Shown: positions 11,254-23,229 of the stretch, piece by piece
Layout: every line of letters begins with the position of its first letter
Position numbering within the stretch: the first letter of the stretch is position 1
Assembly: GCF_040183065.1 (NCBI RefSeq)
Contig: NC_091120.1
Coordinates: 174,486,488 to 174,550,487, forward strand
Direction: 5' to 3'
Length of the DNA: 64,000 nt
Source of the DNA: Periplaneta americana
Lineage: Eukaryota > Arthropoda > Insecta > Blattodea > Blattidae
Program-made: the position numbers and the translations under genes
The notes under the pieces: model-generated
The model's input: only the letters and a program-made list of their open reading frames with translations
Database searches by the model: none
What the model was told of the DNA's origin: nothing

Positions 11254-12367
11254 TTGAGAGTCATGATTACTTACACATATTATTCTCTCAACATCTCGTA
11301 CGACGCACTACTTTTCTCATTCATTATTAAGCACAATTTTTATACTACGAAGAAATATTACGCTGATCGAGTTCGTATTGTATTTCAACAACCTTGGGAT
11401 AGGAATATTTAAAGTAAAACTCAGATATTTTTAATTTGAAGGCAAAAACTTCAAAAGATCTTCCTTTATTTTGGAACATTATTGTCAGTCAACATAGGCC
11501 TACTAATGTACAGTACAAAAACTTCATTTGAAAAGTATTGCAGCATAAATAAACATTTTCGAAAGATGTTCTGGATTTTATTACCATATGATTCCTGCGA
11601 CGTCATCAGGATCGTATCGTTAAATATCTGCAAGAACTGTTTTGCTTAATTAACCCAATTGAAGTTGTCTACTTGCTGTTGATGAACTCTTGAAACAGTT
11701 CCGAGACTTCGAAAATTTCAACACACGTTTGAAAACCCAAAATAATTTCCTCTTCTTCGTTTCACTTTATTTTTTAAAGGCCACCGTATCCTACATAACC
11801 GTATTATCTCCTGTCCTAGCTGCCTCATGAGTGATGTCACTTATGAGGTTCAAACCTATCTTCGGACAGTTGCCTAAACAACAGCATACAGAATTATTCT
11901 GTAATATGAATGACGACATTGAATAAATTCTGAAGTTTGAAAATATCTTGAAACGCGATGTTTACGACACACTACAAAGCAATATATTACGTCTCCCGAC
12001 AGACATCGGGGCGCAGCTGCTGGGTTCATTGATCTAGGGCTCGTATGTCGCTTCTAGTTCCTGTGGACGCTGGTCAGTGCTTCTGGCAGATGTGGTTTGT
12101 GCGCAACTTTGCGATGCGGACAGGTCAAAGCGTCCTCACCGCCCGCCCATCGCTTCAAACGATATTAAATGGCAATCGAACATCTGGCATGCGAATTTAT
12201 AAGGGATAGTGCCGGAGGACGAATAGTAAACACAGTTGCACGTACTGTATATAATCACGTTTTGTTTCACAGCCACTGAATTTGACAGACATGCAATCGC
12301 AGTTGTATTCCTCCGCTGCACTGTTGTAATTTGCTCGATATTCTCACATGCGCTATGACGAGGCCTT
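11253..12367. other. No firm feature; possible tRNA-like B-box near 11848
   Basis: A stretch around 11820-11880 (TTATGAGGTTCAAACCTATC) contains a B-box-like GGTTCAAACC followed by CTTCGGACAGTTGCCTAAAC, which may be a SINE remnant. No clear A-box was found. Nothing else is supported. Confidence 0.3.
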
Positions 12368-12575
12368 TATTAGCTTAGAAAACGTAACGGGAAAAATGCA
12401 TCTACAAATTAACCAAGGAAAAACAAAATAATGTCAGTCACACAAAAAGGCTGAAAGTTACCCAGCCCAAATAAAAACTGGATCTTACAAATTTGAAATT
12501 GTACACAGCTTTACGTTTCTGGGATCTATATAACTATAAAAAATTGCAGTAGTACTGAGATTAAGCAAAAAAATG
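12368..12575 (+). mobile_element. LINE reverse transcriptase fragment
   Basis: The translation contains MHLQINQGKTK, then AQIKTGSYKFEIVHSFTFLG, matching the post-palm 'M-L-IN-KTK ... F-YLG' segment of endonuclease/RT LINEs. It is interrupted by the hAT element beginning at 12584. No convincing continuation was found beyond 14347. Confidence 0.6.
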
Positions 12576-12923
12576 CTTTAAGCCAGCCGTGGCGAAAATG
12601 CGAATCACGAGCACATTGTGGCTCGCAATGATAGCTGTGCATTTCTCTTGCTTCTAAACTTCCCCAACCCCTACCCTCTCACTCACTGGAGTCAAACTCC
12701 GTTCCAATTCTATTTGTCTCTGACCTGCGAGTGGCATATGTCTCTGTCTCTATACAAACTAAAGTTTCAAGTAGGATGGGAGGACGAATTTGTTTTTCTT
12801 CCAATATGATGAGGATATTAAATGTATGATTTGTTCACGAGTATCACGAGGAAAACGGTTGTATAACAAAACGGTATTATACTACATGTCATTCATGAAA
12901 CATTAAAAGGTTAAATGTTTTTT

Positions 12924-13225
12924 AAGAAACGTAAAAACTTATATATTACAGTGACGGTATATAAACACTAATAAATATAATATAATTATAAAAAAATTAG
13001 TGAAAGTCAGACATGTTTCGGAGATGCCGCGTTGTTGCTTAAAGTCTCCTTTAAGCCAAGCAACAACGCAGTTCGATCACCTGAACCAGCCGTCGTGGTA
13101 AACTCGCCGAGGATGGAGAAGCATCTCCGAAACATGTCTGACTTTTACTAATTTTTTAATAATTATATTACCTATATTTATTAGTGTTCGTGTAACTGTA
13201 ATATATAATTTTTTACGTTTCTTAT
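12924..13225 (+). mobile_element. Penelope-like fold-back with hammerhead-like motif
   Basis: Arms of about 103 bases (12924-13026 and 13121-13225) are inverted copies, with CACTAATAAATATAATATAA and GTCAGACATGTTTCGGAG among the paired blocks. The centre holds another inverted pair, GCGTTGTTGCTT and AAGCAACAACGC. The right arm contains CCGAGGATGGAG...CTCCGAAAC, a hammerhead-like core. Architecture matches 4671-5090, but no GIY-YIG coding is left, so the Penelope assignment rests on that similarity. Confidence 0.55.
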
Positions 13226-13291
13226 CAAATCTATGAACACTGTATAATTGGCCCAACATGTGTGGTTTATCTTTGAATATTAAATGTTTTT

Positions 13292-13327
<36 letters not shown>

Positions 13328-13429
13328 TCTGTACGTCGATCCTTTTTCAGCACATGTACGAATAATGCGGTTAGCTTTTCAATTTAAACTCACTGCTTTA
13401 CAATGTGATGTTATATGAAAGCTAGATGT

Positions 13430-13690
13430 AAGGACTTGACAAATGTTGAACTTTCAAATCTTTGCCGAAAAATAAATATCCGAACCTTCGTTCTTTCCCT
13501 TGCTCTGTTGAAGCCATGTTCGCCACAAATTAACTTTTGTGAAAAATTATTTTCAACAATGAAAATATTAAAAACCAAATTTAGATCACGACTGAGAGAC
13601 AAATATTTTCGTGATCAACTACGCCTGACAGTAAGTGACATCATTCCTGATTTTGAAACTTTGTCGCAGAGACATTCTGAAGACAGTTAA
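13430..13690 (+). pseudogene. hAT transposase C-terminal fragment (ZBED/GTF2IRD2-like)
   Basis: The frame contains CSPQINFCEKLFSTMKIL, then KTKFRSRLRDKYFRDQLRL, then a short tail ending HSEDS and a stop. This matches the dimerisation region at the end of hAT transposases of the ZBED/GTF2IRD2 type, where 'CE-LFS-MK--K---RSRL-D--L' is characteristic. Only the last 80 or so residues remain of a protein that is normally about 600 long. It lies between the matching hAT ends at 12584 and 14339 and in the same orientation, so it is the residue of this element's own gene, internally deleted. It has no catalytic core and cannot transpose itself. Confidence 0.8.
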
Positions 13691-13754
13691 TTTTAGGTTG
13701 TGATATTGTTCATTTATTGTTAATTTCTTTCTTCATTACACATACTAAACATTA

Positions 13755-14156
13755 TAGTCCCGACGCTGTTGTTTCCGGCGTGACACCGCCTCTTTGCTTA
13801 CGTCTTAGAAAGTGAAGACTCTATAAAGTTTAGGTAGGTAGTATCGTTCGCCATTTTTGTTCTTATGTTGCCGAGCTACCATACGAGGAATCTATTTGCC
13901 ACACCGTTAAACATTATCATGTCGTAGCTCCTATGATAATAAATCAAACGCAATGTAATTCAGCAGATAATTGAGCGGCAAATAACGTCTTCGTGTGCTT
14001 TCTGCGAACGCCAACGAAAGAGCTAAAATGGCGGGCGATTATGTTAAGTATTTATCGAGCCTTAAGAAATGAATCAGCGAATCACAAGACGCACACGTTT
14101 AAATGTAGCCGACCTGCAACGCGATTGGCTGCCGGAAATTAGAGCGACGGGACTAT
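13755..14156. mobile_element. MITE nested in the hAT element
   Basis: Ends are ATTATAGTCCCGACGCT near 13755 and AGCGACGGGACTATAATT near 14140. The next internal blocks, TTTCCGGCG and GCCGGAAAT, are also inverted. About 400 bp with no coding. The 8-bp-flanked hAT surrounds it, so it arrived later. Confidence 0.7.
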
Positions 14157-14513
14157 AATTTGTAGCCATGTACTGTATAAAATTATATTTAAGTGCTTGA
14201 CGTAAGGAAAATGAAAATCCGTTACTAAGTCAGACAGTTGCTTCACTTCCCCTTCGTGTGTCCGCCTCCCTCCATAGGTGCTATGCACGTTGCAGGTTAC
14301 ACAGTGGCTCGGTGCACAACTACATTTTCGCCACGGCTGCTTTAAGTAAATGAAGGATGAGAATGAGATACTCCATATGTTTTTTGTGCGAGTTAATTTC
14401 TTACACATATGAGGGGGTGAAGCAATTATGAAAATATTATAAAAATTACTCAACAAATGATGCAAGTATATGCCGAAGAAATTGTGATACCGCATCTAAT
14501 AGCATTGAACTCT

Positions 14514-14921
14514 AAGGGCCATATTCATAGACATTCTTAGCGCGCGCTTCCGGTGGATGATCAGCGAACTAACGTTTTTTGTATTCATAAACCAGTGTTA
14601 GCGATATATGATATATGATATATGATATGATATGATATGATATGATATGATATGATATATGATATGATATATGATATGACATGATATGATATATGATATG
14701 ATATGATATATGATATGATATGATATATGTTATGATATGATATAAGTTATGATATGATATATGATATGATATAATGTGATGTGATGTGATGTGATATGAT
14801 ATGATATGATATGATATGATATGATATGATATGATATGATATGAATCCTGTACACGTAATCAGTCGATAGCCGGGGCTAATTTAGCACGCTCGTAGTGAA
14901 ATGTCTATGCATAGCACCCTA
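14514..14921. mobile_element. MITE containing an (ATATG)n minisatellite
   Basis: The left end GGGCCATATTCATAGACATT and the right end AATGTCTATGCATAGCACCC are imperfect inverses. Between them 14602-14844 is a long GATAT/GATATAT array. The array is the only part that varies in length register, and the flanks look like a normal MITE into which it expanded. No coding is present. Confidence 0.6.
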
Positions 14922-15031
14922 GGCTTTTAACACGTTCTCTGTAAAATTTTGTCTGGTGGGTAAGGACTGCATCATTTTCATCTCTTCAAAAACAGACTAT
15001 AAATATATCTATGGACTTCCATTGAATAATA

Positions 15032-15036
15032 ATACT

Positions 15037-15083
<47 letters not shown>

Positions 15084-15680
15084 TCATTTAGTGTTCTGTC
15101 CAAGAGCAGGTCTTTCACTGCAAACCGAGCTTTCTCCAGTATTTTCTTCTTATTTTTTTTTAATTCCATTATGTATTTTTAACATTAATTTACATTTTCT
15201 TTTTTGTTCATTTGAATTGATTAGGATGCTGATATTTTAAATCCAAGATTTGGACGGCTATTATTTCGATATACTACTGCCTTCCTCTTTGTTTCCTTAC
15301 TATGATCCATGTATCTTAGTGCCATTTATCATCTGATATCTTTTTCTCTACCCCGAACTCTTCTCCCGTTCACCATTCCTTTCAGTGCATCCTTCAGTAG
15401 GTAGTTTCTTCTCAACCAGTGACCTAACGAATTCTTTTTCCTCTTTCTGATCAGTTTCAGTATCATTCTTTCTTCACCCACTCTTTCCAACACAGCCTCA
15501 TGTCTTATTCTCTCTGTCCACTTCACACGTTCCATTCTTCTCCATATCCACATTTCAAATGCTTCTATTCGCTTCTCTTCACTTCGTCGTAATGCCATGT
15601 TTCTGCCCCATACAATGCCACACTCCACACAAAGTACTTCACTAGTCTCTTCCTAAGTTCTTTTTCCAGAGGTCCGCAGA
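15032..15680 (-). mobile_element. LINE 3' end, family with (AAT) or (CATT) tail, copy 1
   Basis: On the minus strand the frame 15628-15329 contains MALRRSEEKRIEAFEMWIWR, RMERVKWTERIRHEAVLERV and LGHWLRRNYLLKDALKGMV. This is the C-terminal segment of an endonuclease/RT LINE after the RT thumb. It ends in an (ATT)n tail, seen as AAT on the plus strand at 15039-15083. A second copy with the same sequence order is at 54310-55205. It is 5'-truncated and frameshifted near 15330. Confidence 0.75.
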
Positions 15681-16132
15681 AAATGCTCTTTTTTTATAGT
15701 TAGTCTTATAAATGTATTAAAAGAAAAGGCAATTTTTTTTTCTTGAAAAAACTTTGGTGTGATACTCGGGTACTTTTGTTATTGCTCTTGAATGAATAAA
15801 GTTAGAATAATTTTTAAATTTTCCTTTGACTCAGAATAGTGTCAGCTTCATTTTTCTCTAAAGAAAAGCTGTGAATGTTATAGTCTAGCAGTAATTGTTG
15901 TATGAATGAGATGGGCTGTTATGATACACTTTTGTAGGGCTGTTGTGATACGCTAGAAGGGCTATTATGATATGATGTTTATAATGAAAGTAATTGGTCA
16001 AATTTATCAATTTTCTAACTTAAAGTAATTTATTATCTTTTCAGGGGTATTTCATAATTTCTCAGCTCTTTAGGGCTGTTTGGATTCACATGTTAGAACC
16101 TAACAATACGGTACAGTTAAAAAAATGGCATA
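15681..16132. other. No recognised feature
   Basis: AT-rich with no supported gene or repeat boundary. Confidence 0.4.
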
Positions 16133-16374
16133 TATGAAGGGTTCAGAGCCATAGTGGTCCAAGCACCATTTATTAAAAACGAAGAAAACAAGGGTTAAAG
16201 TTGAGTGAATACCAGAGTTTAATGAAGATTGACATATCTTTAGTTTTAATGTGTATACTTTATATTACTTGCTATTTGTTTCCATTGAATTATGGCAATA
16301 ACTTAATTTTAACACTTGTTTTCTACGGTTTTAGTAAATGGCGCTTGGCCCACTATGGTTCTGAATCCTTCATA
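16133..16374. mobile_element. TA-flanked palindromic MITE
   Basis: TATGAAGGGTTCAGAGCCAT at the left pairs with ATGGTTCTGAATCCTTCATA at the right, and inversion continues inward (CCATTTATTAAAAACGAAGA with CTACGGTTTTAGTAAATGG). TA lies at both edges, as in Tc1/mariner-type MITEs. Half of a related copy is at 45640-45790, and the ends resemble the MITE at 35528-35768. Confidence 0.75.
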
Positions 16375-17929
16375 TAAACTTATTTTTACCTATTTACTTA
16401 AAATTTTAGCTTAATAATCTTTCTTTTTATTGCTAAAATTTAACACAACTTAGGGATATATGTATATCATTATTTAAAAACGTACTGTAATTTATTTCAA
16501 CAAAACAAAGTGTATCATAATTTTCTTAATCTATTATCTTACACACAAAGAAATTATTTTGACATACAGCAATTTTCTAGCATTTAACAGTAAGGGCTTA
16601 AAGTTTCAGTAAATTGTTATGGGAAAAAGAGGTTACTACAAAAGTTTCTGAATCTTGGTCAATTTTAATGTGATTTTAGCCAAACTTTTACAGGAAATGC
16701 ATTAAGCATCTGTGTGTATCACAATAGTCGTACTTCATTGTTCTGTATAATATGGTCAGATTTATACAGGGACATCATTTTATTTTTACTTCTATTTTTA
16801 TTGTATCTGAGTTTTTGAATGTACTTCACTTCCACCCCCTCTACTAGTAAACTTCCAACCGCCCTCCACACAGAACCAAGGCCGAGTATGCAGTACTGAG
16901 TTAGCGAGTATAGTACGTTCCAGAAATATGTTCACGTTTTCCAGTGACGAAAGAGCTTTCAATATTGAATCATATTTTCGCACAGGTACTGCCGTCCATT
17001 TGCCTATGTCGCATCCCGGTTTCACCCACCTGCTTCTGTTCGGCTCTCTGTAAAGTCTAATAGCTGGGCTGTCTTAGCTCTTTTCTGAAAACATTAATTT
17101 CTGTTAGGAATTGGACGGCTACGTAATATTATAAAAGTGTTTAAAATAACTTAAATAAAAGGGCCTCGTTAAGTAATTAACTATCACGTGATTTCCGCTC
17201 CCCCCTTTCTACGACCCTGGGACATAACCACTTGGACGGACGGTAGATAGCATTTCTGAGTAATTTTATCTTTTCGGATCTGGCAGAAGTGAAGATTGAA
17301 TTTACAGTACGTAAGGCACTCTTTTATAGAGTAGGTACAGAATGATTTCAACATGAGTTACTCGTACGAAGGACGAAACTGGTAATTGGAATTACGTACA
17401 ATAGTCTGTAGTGCGATAATATGCACAAAAGAACTGAAGCCTGTATCGAAATGAACGGCCACCATTTTAAAAAATGTGTTTAAATATCCATATTATGATT
17501 ATTTTTCAATTTAACTTCTTTCTCTATAGTGTACGCTAATGTGCTGTAACAGTACAATATACACTGCATAATGAATACATCCGAATGGATAGCTCAATTC
17601 GTGAGTAGAAACACTTATTGATAATACTGTACTGTATTTTGATTAAACAAAAACCTAATGAAAATTATCAAACTCAAAATTGCAATATTTCCTAGTTTAC
17701 ATAAATGGATGAGCTACTTATCTTCCCTCCTATACCTAGTAAAGTGATTTGTATTTTATGCCAGTATCATCGAACTCCAGTCTTGGAAGGGGGAGCAAGC
17801 GCTGTTTCCGGTTCTAGACCTTTAATCCAAAGATATAGCCAGGTTGATATTAAAAATGTTAGTAAAAATAAAATGATGTCCATGTAGTACTATATCAGAA
17901 TAGCTCAGAAAAAAACCCAACTAGGTAAC
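16375..17929. other. No recognised feature
   Basis: Several short reading frames occur (for example 16798-17025 minus and 17705-17887 plus), but none shows a domain or splice context. Nothing is supported. Confidence 0.4.
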
Positions 17930-18005
17930 ATGTCCCAATCAGGATTTGAACCCGGTTCTGCTCGTTTTACGGTCTAACGTGCTAAGCATTACTCCACAGA
18001 GGTGG
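17930..18005 (-). mobile_element. tRNA-like SINE head, antisense
   Basis: Read on the minus strand: TGGAGTAATGCTTAGCACG (A-box-like) and CCGGGTTCAAATCCTG (B-box). The anticodon arm is poorly formed, so a tRNA-derived repeat is more likely than a tRNA gene. Confidence 0.5.
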
Positions 18006-21000
18006 ACTATAACGTAATCTTACTTCGGAATATTAAAATCAAACGTAAGAATTAAATGAAAAATTTAATCAACTTACCTGTTCTGATAGATATGATAAAA
18101 TAGAATTACCACCCAATGAAGTGTAAAATTTAATCATTTGACCTGTTCAGATGTCACAATCATTGTTTCTGAAATATTTTTCATTTTATTACTATCCAAC
18201 CATTAATAGGCCTACATTTTTTATACTTTCTTTCATAGCTTCCACGAGATATTTTGGGAATAAAACCCAATAAATTCTGATTTCTAAACTACTTCTAACA
18301 TATCTGCTGGTAAAGTGATTCCTATATTTAGCAACAATGTCAATAAATTTAACAAACCAAACATTGACCACGAGTATATTGCAAGATTTTCTTTCAGAAC
18401 ACCTAATTGGAATTTTAATATCCTATTTACCTATTTCATTTTTATTAGTTCTGATACAGACTAATTCTGTTGTACAAAAAATAGCGTTTGAAACTCGTTT
18501 GAATTGTACAGTAATACATTTATTGCATTCGCAAAAATGAGGAATTTTTAAAATTAATTAACGCGATAAAGTATAATATTATGGGCTATTCAATATGAAA
18601 TCGATCAGTAAAAAAACCCCGCATTTTTTATACACTAATTTTTTCCCTACTTATACAAGGTGCTGAGGGGAGTGCATTTTCAAAAATATACTGTCGAAAG
18701 TCAAACGATTTTCGTATTATTTAGCGACAAATTTAGCGTATTTTATAAAAGCAAGCCTCTTTCTGCGCTCAGATCTCTGGAACCATTTACTGCAAAACAT
18801 TAAACGAGAGCTTATTTTGTAGCTGACATTTGGTAGGTTATGTTAAGAAGTAATCCTTATTTTTGTTGTACACAGAGAGACTGATAATCTGATTTTACTT
18901 GCTTTTAGGCTTTTTGGCCATTTATAAAAATGTAAAAAAATATTGAGAAAAAACCCTTGCATTATTAAGAGGGATTCGGCATTGTTTTCTTAGTGGTACC
19001 GTACGGCAATAAGTTTCGAAGGTATTAAATAGGTTATTTTCACACGCCTAGACTTGAACGGCGCAGTACCGCACGCACTGGCCGAGAGCTGAAGATAAGC
19101 GAGAGTTGGGCGTCATTTTACTCCTGTGTTTATGAAAACCTGTGATAAAGCTAGCACAGCCATAACTGCTAGACGATACATCACGTGTTTGTCTCCTGGC
19201 CTTGCTTGTCTCGGCTAAGCTCCCGTCTCACAGTCAATACTTTCAATACTTTCTTATCAACATACCATTAGTAAAAAATATGTGTTTATTTGTACTTTCA
19301 TTGCGGAATCTAACTATATATTTTTAAAATATTTTTTCCTAGCCAAAGGCGTCTTAATGAGGAAAAATGTAAATTTCTCCATTTCCATAAAAAGTAAGAA
19401 AATCTGTTTATATGTCAATATAAACTTTAACTTCTCAGCATCAAAATAAACCATGTTTTTGATCATTGGGTGAAAGGGTTTCGGAGCTACAATTGTTTAA
19501 AGTTGCTAATTTTATGAAAATACGATAAATTTAAATATTTTTAATTTAAACACTATGAAGTCCTGATGCCTCAAACTTTGCACAAAGCAATGTATCATAG
19601 TTCTCTACGTACAAAAAAGTTTCATTGTATTTAGAAATTGTAAGGTCAATTTTCTCTATATTTCGGTCGATTTGAGATGGAATAGCTCTTATACACTAAT
19701 TTCATAATATACTATTCTCAGATTGACATCATCATAAGAATCAGCACCATAAAAATCGTCCAATATAAATATAAACTCTTGTCTGCTACTGTCTCGATGG
19801 TTTCAAACATCTTACTCAAAATGTTACATCAACTTCGTTAAAAGTCAATATTGTTTAAAGTTTTTAATAAAACGTGATTGTTCTATCTCGAATAGTAAAG
19901 GTAAGGGATGGTTGTTACTCAACTACGATCGACTTGTCTATCAACGGAAACATAATGAACTACTGGACGTGTACTCCTAGGTCGATATTTCATTATAGCA
20001 CATTCTTTAGTAAAATTAAAATGAGAACTGCAGCACCTTGAAGTAATATACCACATTAAAGTTGAGTTCTTGCTACGGCAGTGTTATTGTCTGACTACTG
20101 AAGATAAACTGCCTCCTTCTAACGACGGTCCTGTCATTGTTGAAACAGACATGCTCTTGGTTTGGGGTAGATGTGTATTCATGAGGTAATTTATATTCTC
20201 TCCTCATGTTCAACTTTGTTTTTCTTCTTTCACGAGTTGTGTTGAAAGCACAAGTCCTCCATCACTTGTTTGCAATTACCACTGTTCATCGATCCGTAGA
20301 CTTTATTCTGAAGATGAAAAACATTGCGCTGATTCTGAACAGTTCCTAAGTTCAAACTTAGTGAATGGAAGTTATACACTTCTTACTCACAACTGTATGA
20401 CAGGTCTCAGTGTTTTCTAACTTACAAACTTGTGATCGAAGCTTGATTTCCCTTCCAAGATGTGGTAGAGAGATTTTTTCAGAGCGCATAAGGAAGTATA
20501 ATGTATCCTTAAGATAAAATGTCTTTGGAATGTCAAAATAATGTAAAACGAACTGTTTTGCTTAACAAAAGTATACACAATTTTTATAATATTCTGTATT
20601 TAAAGAACATGGTAATATTTTCATTTACGGACACGTTCCAAGCTTACATTAATTTTCTGCTTTAATTTGTCTTTAATCTAGAGCAGGTAATTCCAACTGC
20701 TGACTCTGTGACGTTACACGTATCTGCTCTAGATCTCCTTGTGAGAAAGCATAGCTATAAAAGCAATTTAGAAGGAGTGGCAGTGGAAGGGATGGATATG
20801 TTTAAATAGCGGAGACGCAACATTGCCCTCCCTCACGTGTCCTACTACTCATGTTAGCGCCTCGTTCTAACATAACGCTCAAAAACAAAAATTCCAATAT
20901 CTATCCAACAAAAAAGTTATAATTGGTGCACAAGATAAATGGGACATTCTGTATATGTAGGTGCAGTCGCTAGTTAGCAACATTTGTATTTAATTATCTT

Positions 21001-21088
21001 GGAGTTCTATGTAATCTACTGGAAAAATATAACTCAATTTTATTTTACATTGTTATTAAAATGTTTAACAACGAAACTCTATTATGAG
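18006..21088. other. About 3 kb without recognised features
   Basis: No domain, tRNA, splice-supported exon or clear terminal repeat was found. The start near 18590 (GGGCTATTCAATATGAA) resembles a MITE end, but no inverse partner was located. This region lies just upstream of the dynein exon and may be intron of the same gene. Confidence 0.35.
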
Positions 21089-21641
21089 TACGATGAAAGA
21101 GTAATGGAACGGAGAAAAATTCTCTCCGGCGCCGGGATTTGAACCCGGGTTTTCAGCTCTACGTGCTGACGCTTTATCCACTAAGCCACACCGTATTCCA
21201 CCCCGGCGTCGGACAGAATCGTCTCAGTTTTAAGTTCCAACTCTTGGGTTCCCTCTAGTGGCCGCCCTCTGCACTACGTCATAGATATCTGTGAATCTAG
21301 GACCGAAGTCCACACATGTGCTGAGGTGCACTCGTAATGAGTGACTAGTTGGCCGGGATCCGACGGAATAAGCGCCGTCTTAAATCACGAAGTGATTTAC
21401 GCATATCAGGACATGTGTGGACTTCGGTCCTAGGTTCATAGATATCTATGACGTAGTGCAGAGGGCGGCCACTAGAGGGAACCCAAGAGTTGGAACTTAA
21501 AACTGAGACGATTCTGTCCGACGCCGGGGTGGAATCCGGTGTGGCTTAGTGGATAAAGCGTCAGCACGTAGAGCTGAAAACCCGGGTTCAAATCCCGACG
21601 CCGGAGAGAATTTTTCTCCGTTCCAATACTCTTTCATCGTA
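21089..21641. repeat. Near-perfect 231-bp inverted repeat with tRNA-like arms
   Basis: Arms 21089-21319 and 21411-21641 are inverted copies with five mismatches by my count, around a 91-base loop that itself holds the palindrome AAATCACGAAGTGATTT. Each arm contains a tRNA-like segment with GGCTTAGTGGATAAAGC (A-box) and CCCGGGTTCAAATCCC (B-box), and an anticodon-like stem TCAGC/GCTGA with GTA in the loop. The base before the anticodon is C, not the invariant U33, so these are tRNA-derived repeats. The right arm ends about 160 bases before the dynein exon. Confidence 0.85.
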
Positions 21642-21803
21642 TGATGACGCAGAATATCTGCATGGAAAATATCATATGTACTTCGGTACATTAAAATAAT
21701 ATATATCTATTATGAGTGTTATCTGGCCCGAATTTATTTTTAATTTAATTGAAATTCAGAATTACAAACTGTGCACCTAATTATAGTAAATTCTGGTTCT
21801 CAG

Positions 21804-22009
21804 ACATTGAAGTGCCCACGATTGACAACGTGCGAAGTGCATACATGTTGTCGATGATCGTACACCACGAAGAACCGGTGCTGTGTGTGGGTCCCACGGG
21901 CACAGGCAAAACGGTCACCATCGCCTCCAAACTCAGCCGTGGCCTCCATAAGAAGTTCATTTCCGACTTCATCCTCTTCTCTGCACGCACACAGGCCAAC
22001 CAGACTCAG
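21804..22009 (+). CDS. Axonemal dynein heavy chain, internal exon with AAA3 Walker A
   Basis: This exon encodes part of the motor of an axonemal dynein heavy chain, the ATPase that drives ciliary and flagellar bending. The translation begins at DIEVPTIDNVRSAYMLS, continues EEPVLCVGPTGTGKTVTIA (Walker A lysine in GPTGTGKT) and ends SARTQANQTQ. These motifs match the third AAA module of single-headed inner-arm chains (DNAH3/7/12 type, from memory). The acceptor is TTCTCAG at 21797-21803. The donor is CAG|GTGAGT at 22009/22010. The length of 206 bases equals two bases completing a split codon plus 68 full codons, so it ends in phase 0, matching the next exon at 35149. No stop or frameshift occurs. 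The subtype is uncertain. Upstream exons were not found in the window. Confidence 0.92.
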
Positions 22010-22465
22010 GTGAGTTTCCAAGTTTCTCTGTCAACTTGGCAGATTTCAATTGGAAAATCACTTACATCCATTTACTGTGAAGCACTTGTTGAATGTTGGT
22101 CGAACCCGCCTGAAAGAGTAAACAGTGCTTCTCTTAACTCAAGTGGCAGTTAATGTTCTTACTTAAGGCAGCTTTACACTGAAGCAACCATAGGCAATCA
22201 CGCAGCATGCGACATGATCGCATGCTGCAAGTTGCTCACTTTTGATTACAGTCGCATACGGCTTGCGACTCCAATCCGCCGGTTGCTCCAGTTCGCAAGC
22301 TTAAACTGTCTTTATACTGAAGCAACCATAGGCAATCAAGCAGCAGGTTGCTCGCTTTGACTAGGAAGGCAGCATGGTCGCATACGGCTTGCGGCGACAA
22401 TCCGCCGGTTGCTCTAGTTCGCAAGCTTATCCACCGCTGATGGGTTCAGTAGTCCAGTCGCATGC

Positions 22466-22690
22466 GGCATGATGAGTTGGGATACAAATAAAAGAAAAAT
22501 TGAAGAATACCATGAAAATCATATTTTGTGGGACTTGCGAGATCCCAATTACAAAGATAATAGAAAGAAGTTGACCTAATGGGAAGAAATGTCTTTAAAC
22601 TTCGATTGTTCGATAAAGGAAGCCAAAGACAAAGTAAAAAACTTGAGTTTGAGAACGACCTTCCACAAATACAGGAAGAAAAAGTGAGGG
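22466..22690 (+). pseudogene. MADF-domain protein of the Harbinger element
   Basis: The plus-strand reading MSWDTNKRKIEEYHENHILW, then DLRDPNYKDNRKKLT, a stop, then WEEMSLNFDCSIKEAKDKVK and LSLRTTFHKYRKKK follows the MADF pattern: an acidic 'I-EY' helix, 'LWD-R-P-YK---K', a conserved 'W-EI/M', and 'K---LR--F-----KK'. MADF domains are Myb/SANT-like DNA-binding folds; in Harbinger elements this second protein helps bring the transposase to the ends. An in-frame stop replaces the residue before the WEE motif, and a further stop follows the KK run, so this copy is dead. A proline/serine-rich plus-strand frame at 24175-24516 could be a distant 3' exon, but there is no direct evidence. Confidence 0.7.
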
Positions 22691-23229
22691 ACAGTTCAGG
22701 ATGATCAGTGAGTGCATTTCGGTGCACTGTGTTTTCTTGTTGAGGGTGATGCGCCAAGAAAGTGTGACTTCCAACTGATAATATTGATTCTGATATAAGT
22801 GTTTATATCTATTTTGCATAAAACCACTACATCAGTGACCAAACGCAGGTTTAAGTAAAATTAAGATAATAGGATACCTGTTATGAAAAAAATGCAATGT
22901 CAGAAAAATAATAGAGATCTGGTTTATTTATTGGAATTTCTTTGTTTTGCACAATGAAACAATGAACATTTTTCAAAAATACTTTCAGTTTTGGCACAAA
23001 TCTTCACTTTTATTCCAAATTTTATAGGGTAAACACGTCTAAATATAATTGTCTTGTCATGCGACACTTCCTTCATCGACGCGAAGTAGGCTTTAAACTC
23101 ATCCTGCTGCTTATTTCAGTCTTCTAGGAAATCGCTGAAGATCCAGAATGCCTGTCTCCCCTTGAGTTACATTTCACCACGACCGGGAACAATTGTTTTC
23201 TCCTGTCTTTCAAAGTCGAAACTTCCTAG

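Larger units (their letters stand above)
12584..14339 (+). mobile_element. hAT element with 8-bp target duplication
   Basis: Ends are CAGCCGTGGCGAAAATG and its inverse CATTTTCGCCACGGCTG. The flanks are CTTTAAGC at 12576-12583 and CTTTAAGT at 14340-14347, an 8-bp duplication with one change, as expected for hAT. Inside are a transposase C-terminus, a Penelope-like fold-back (12924-13225), a (CAT)n tract (13293-13327) and a MITE (13755-14156). Confidence 0.85.

Noticed and set aside
21540..21610. Possible tRNA-Tyr gene (GTA in loop)
   Set aside because: The position before the anticodon is C instead of U, the spacing after the acceptor stem is short, and the unit is present twice as an inverted repeat.
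21497..21691. Open frame with FSPASGFEPGFSALRADALS
   Set aside because: It is the antisense reading of the tRNA-like arm of the inverted repeat.
21749..21803. Start codon of the long frame at 21749 as a gene start
   Set aside because: The residues before DIEVPT do not resemble dynein, and a good acceptor (TTCTCAG) lies at 21803, so this is intron sequence.
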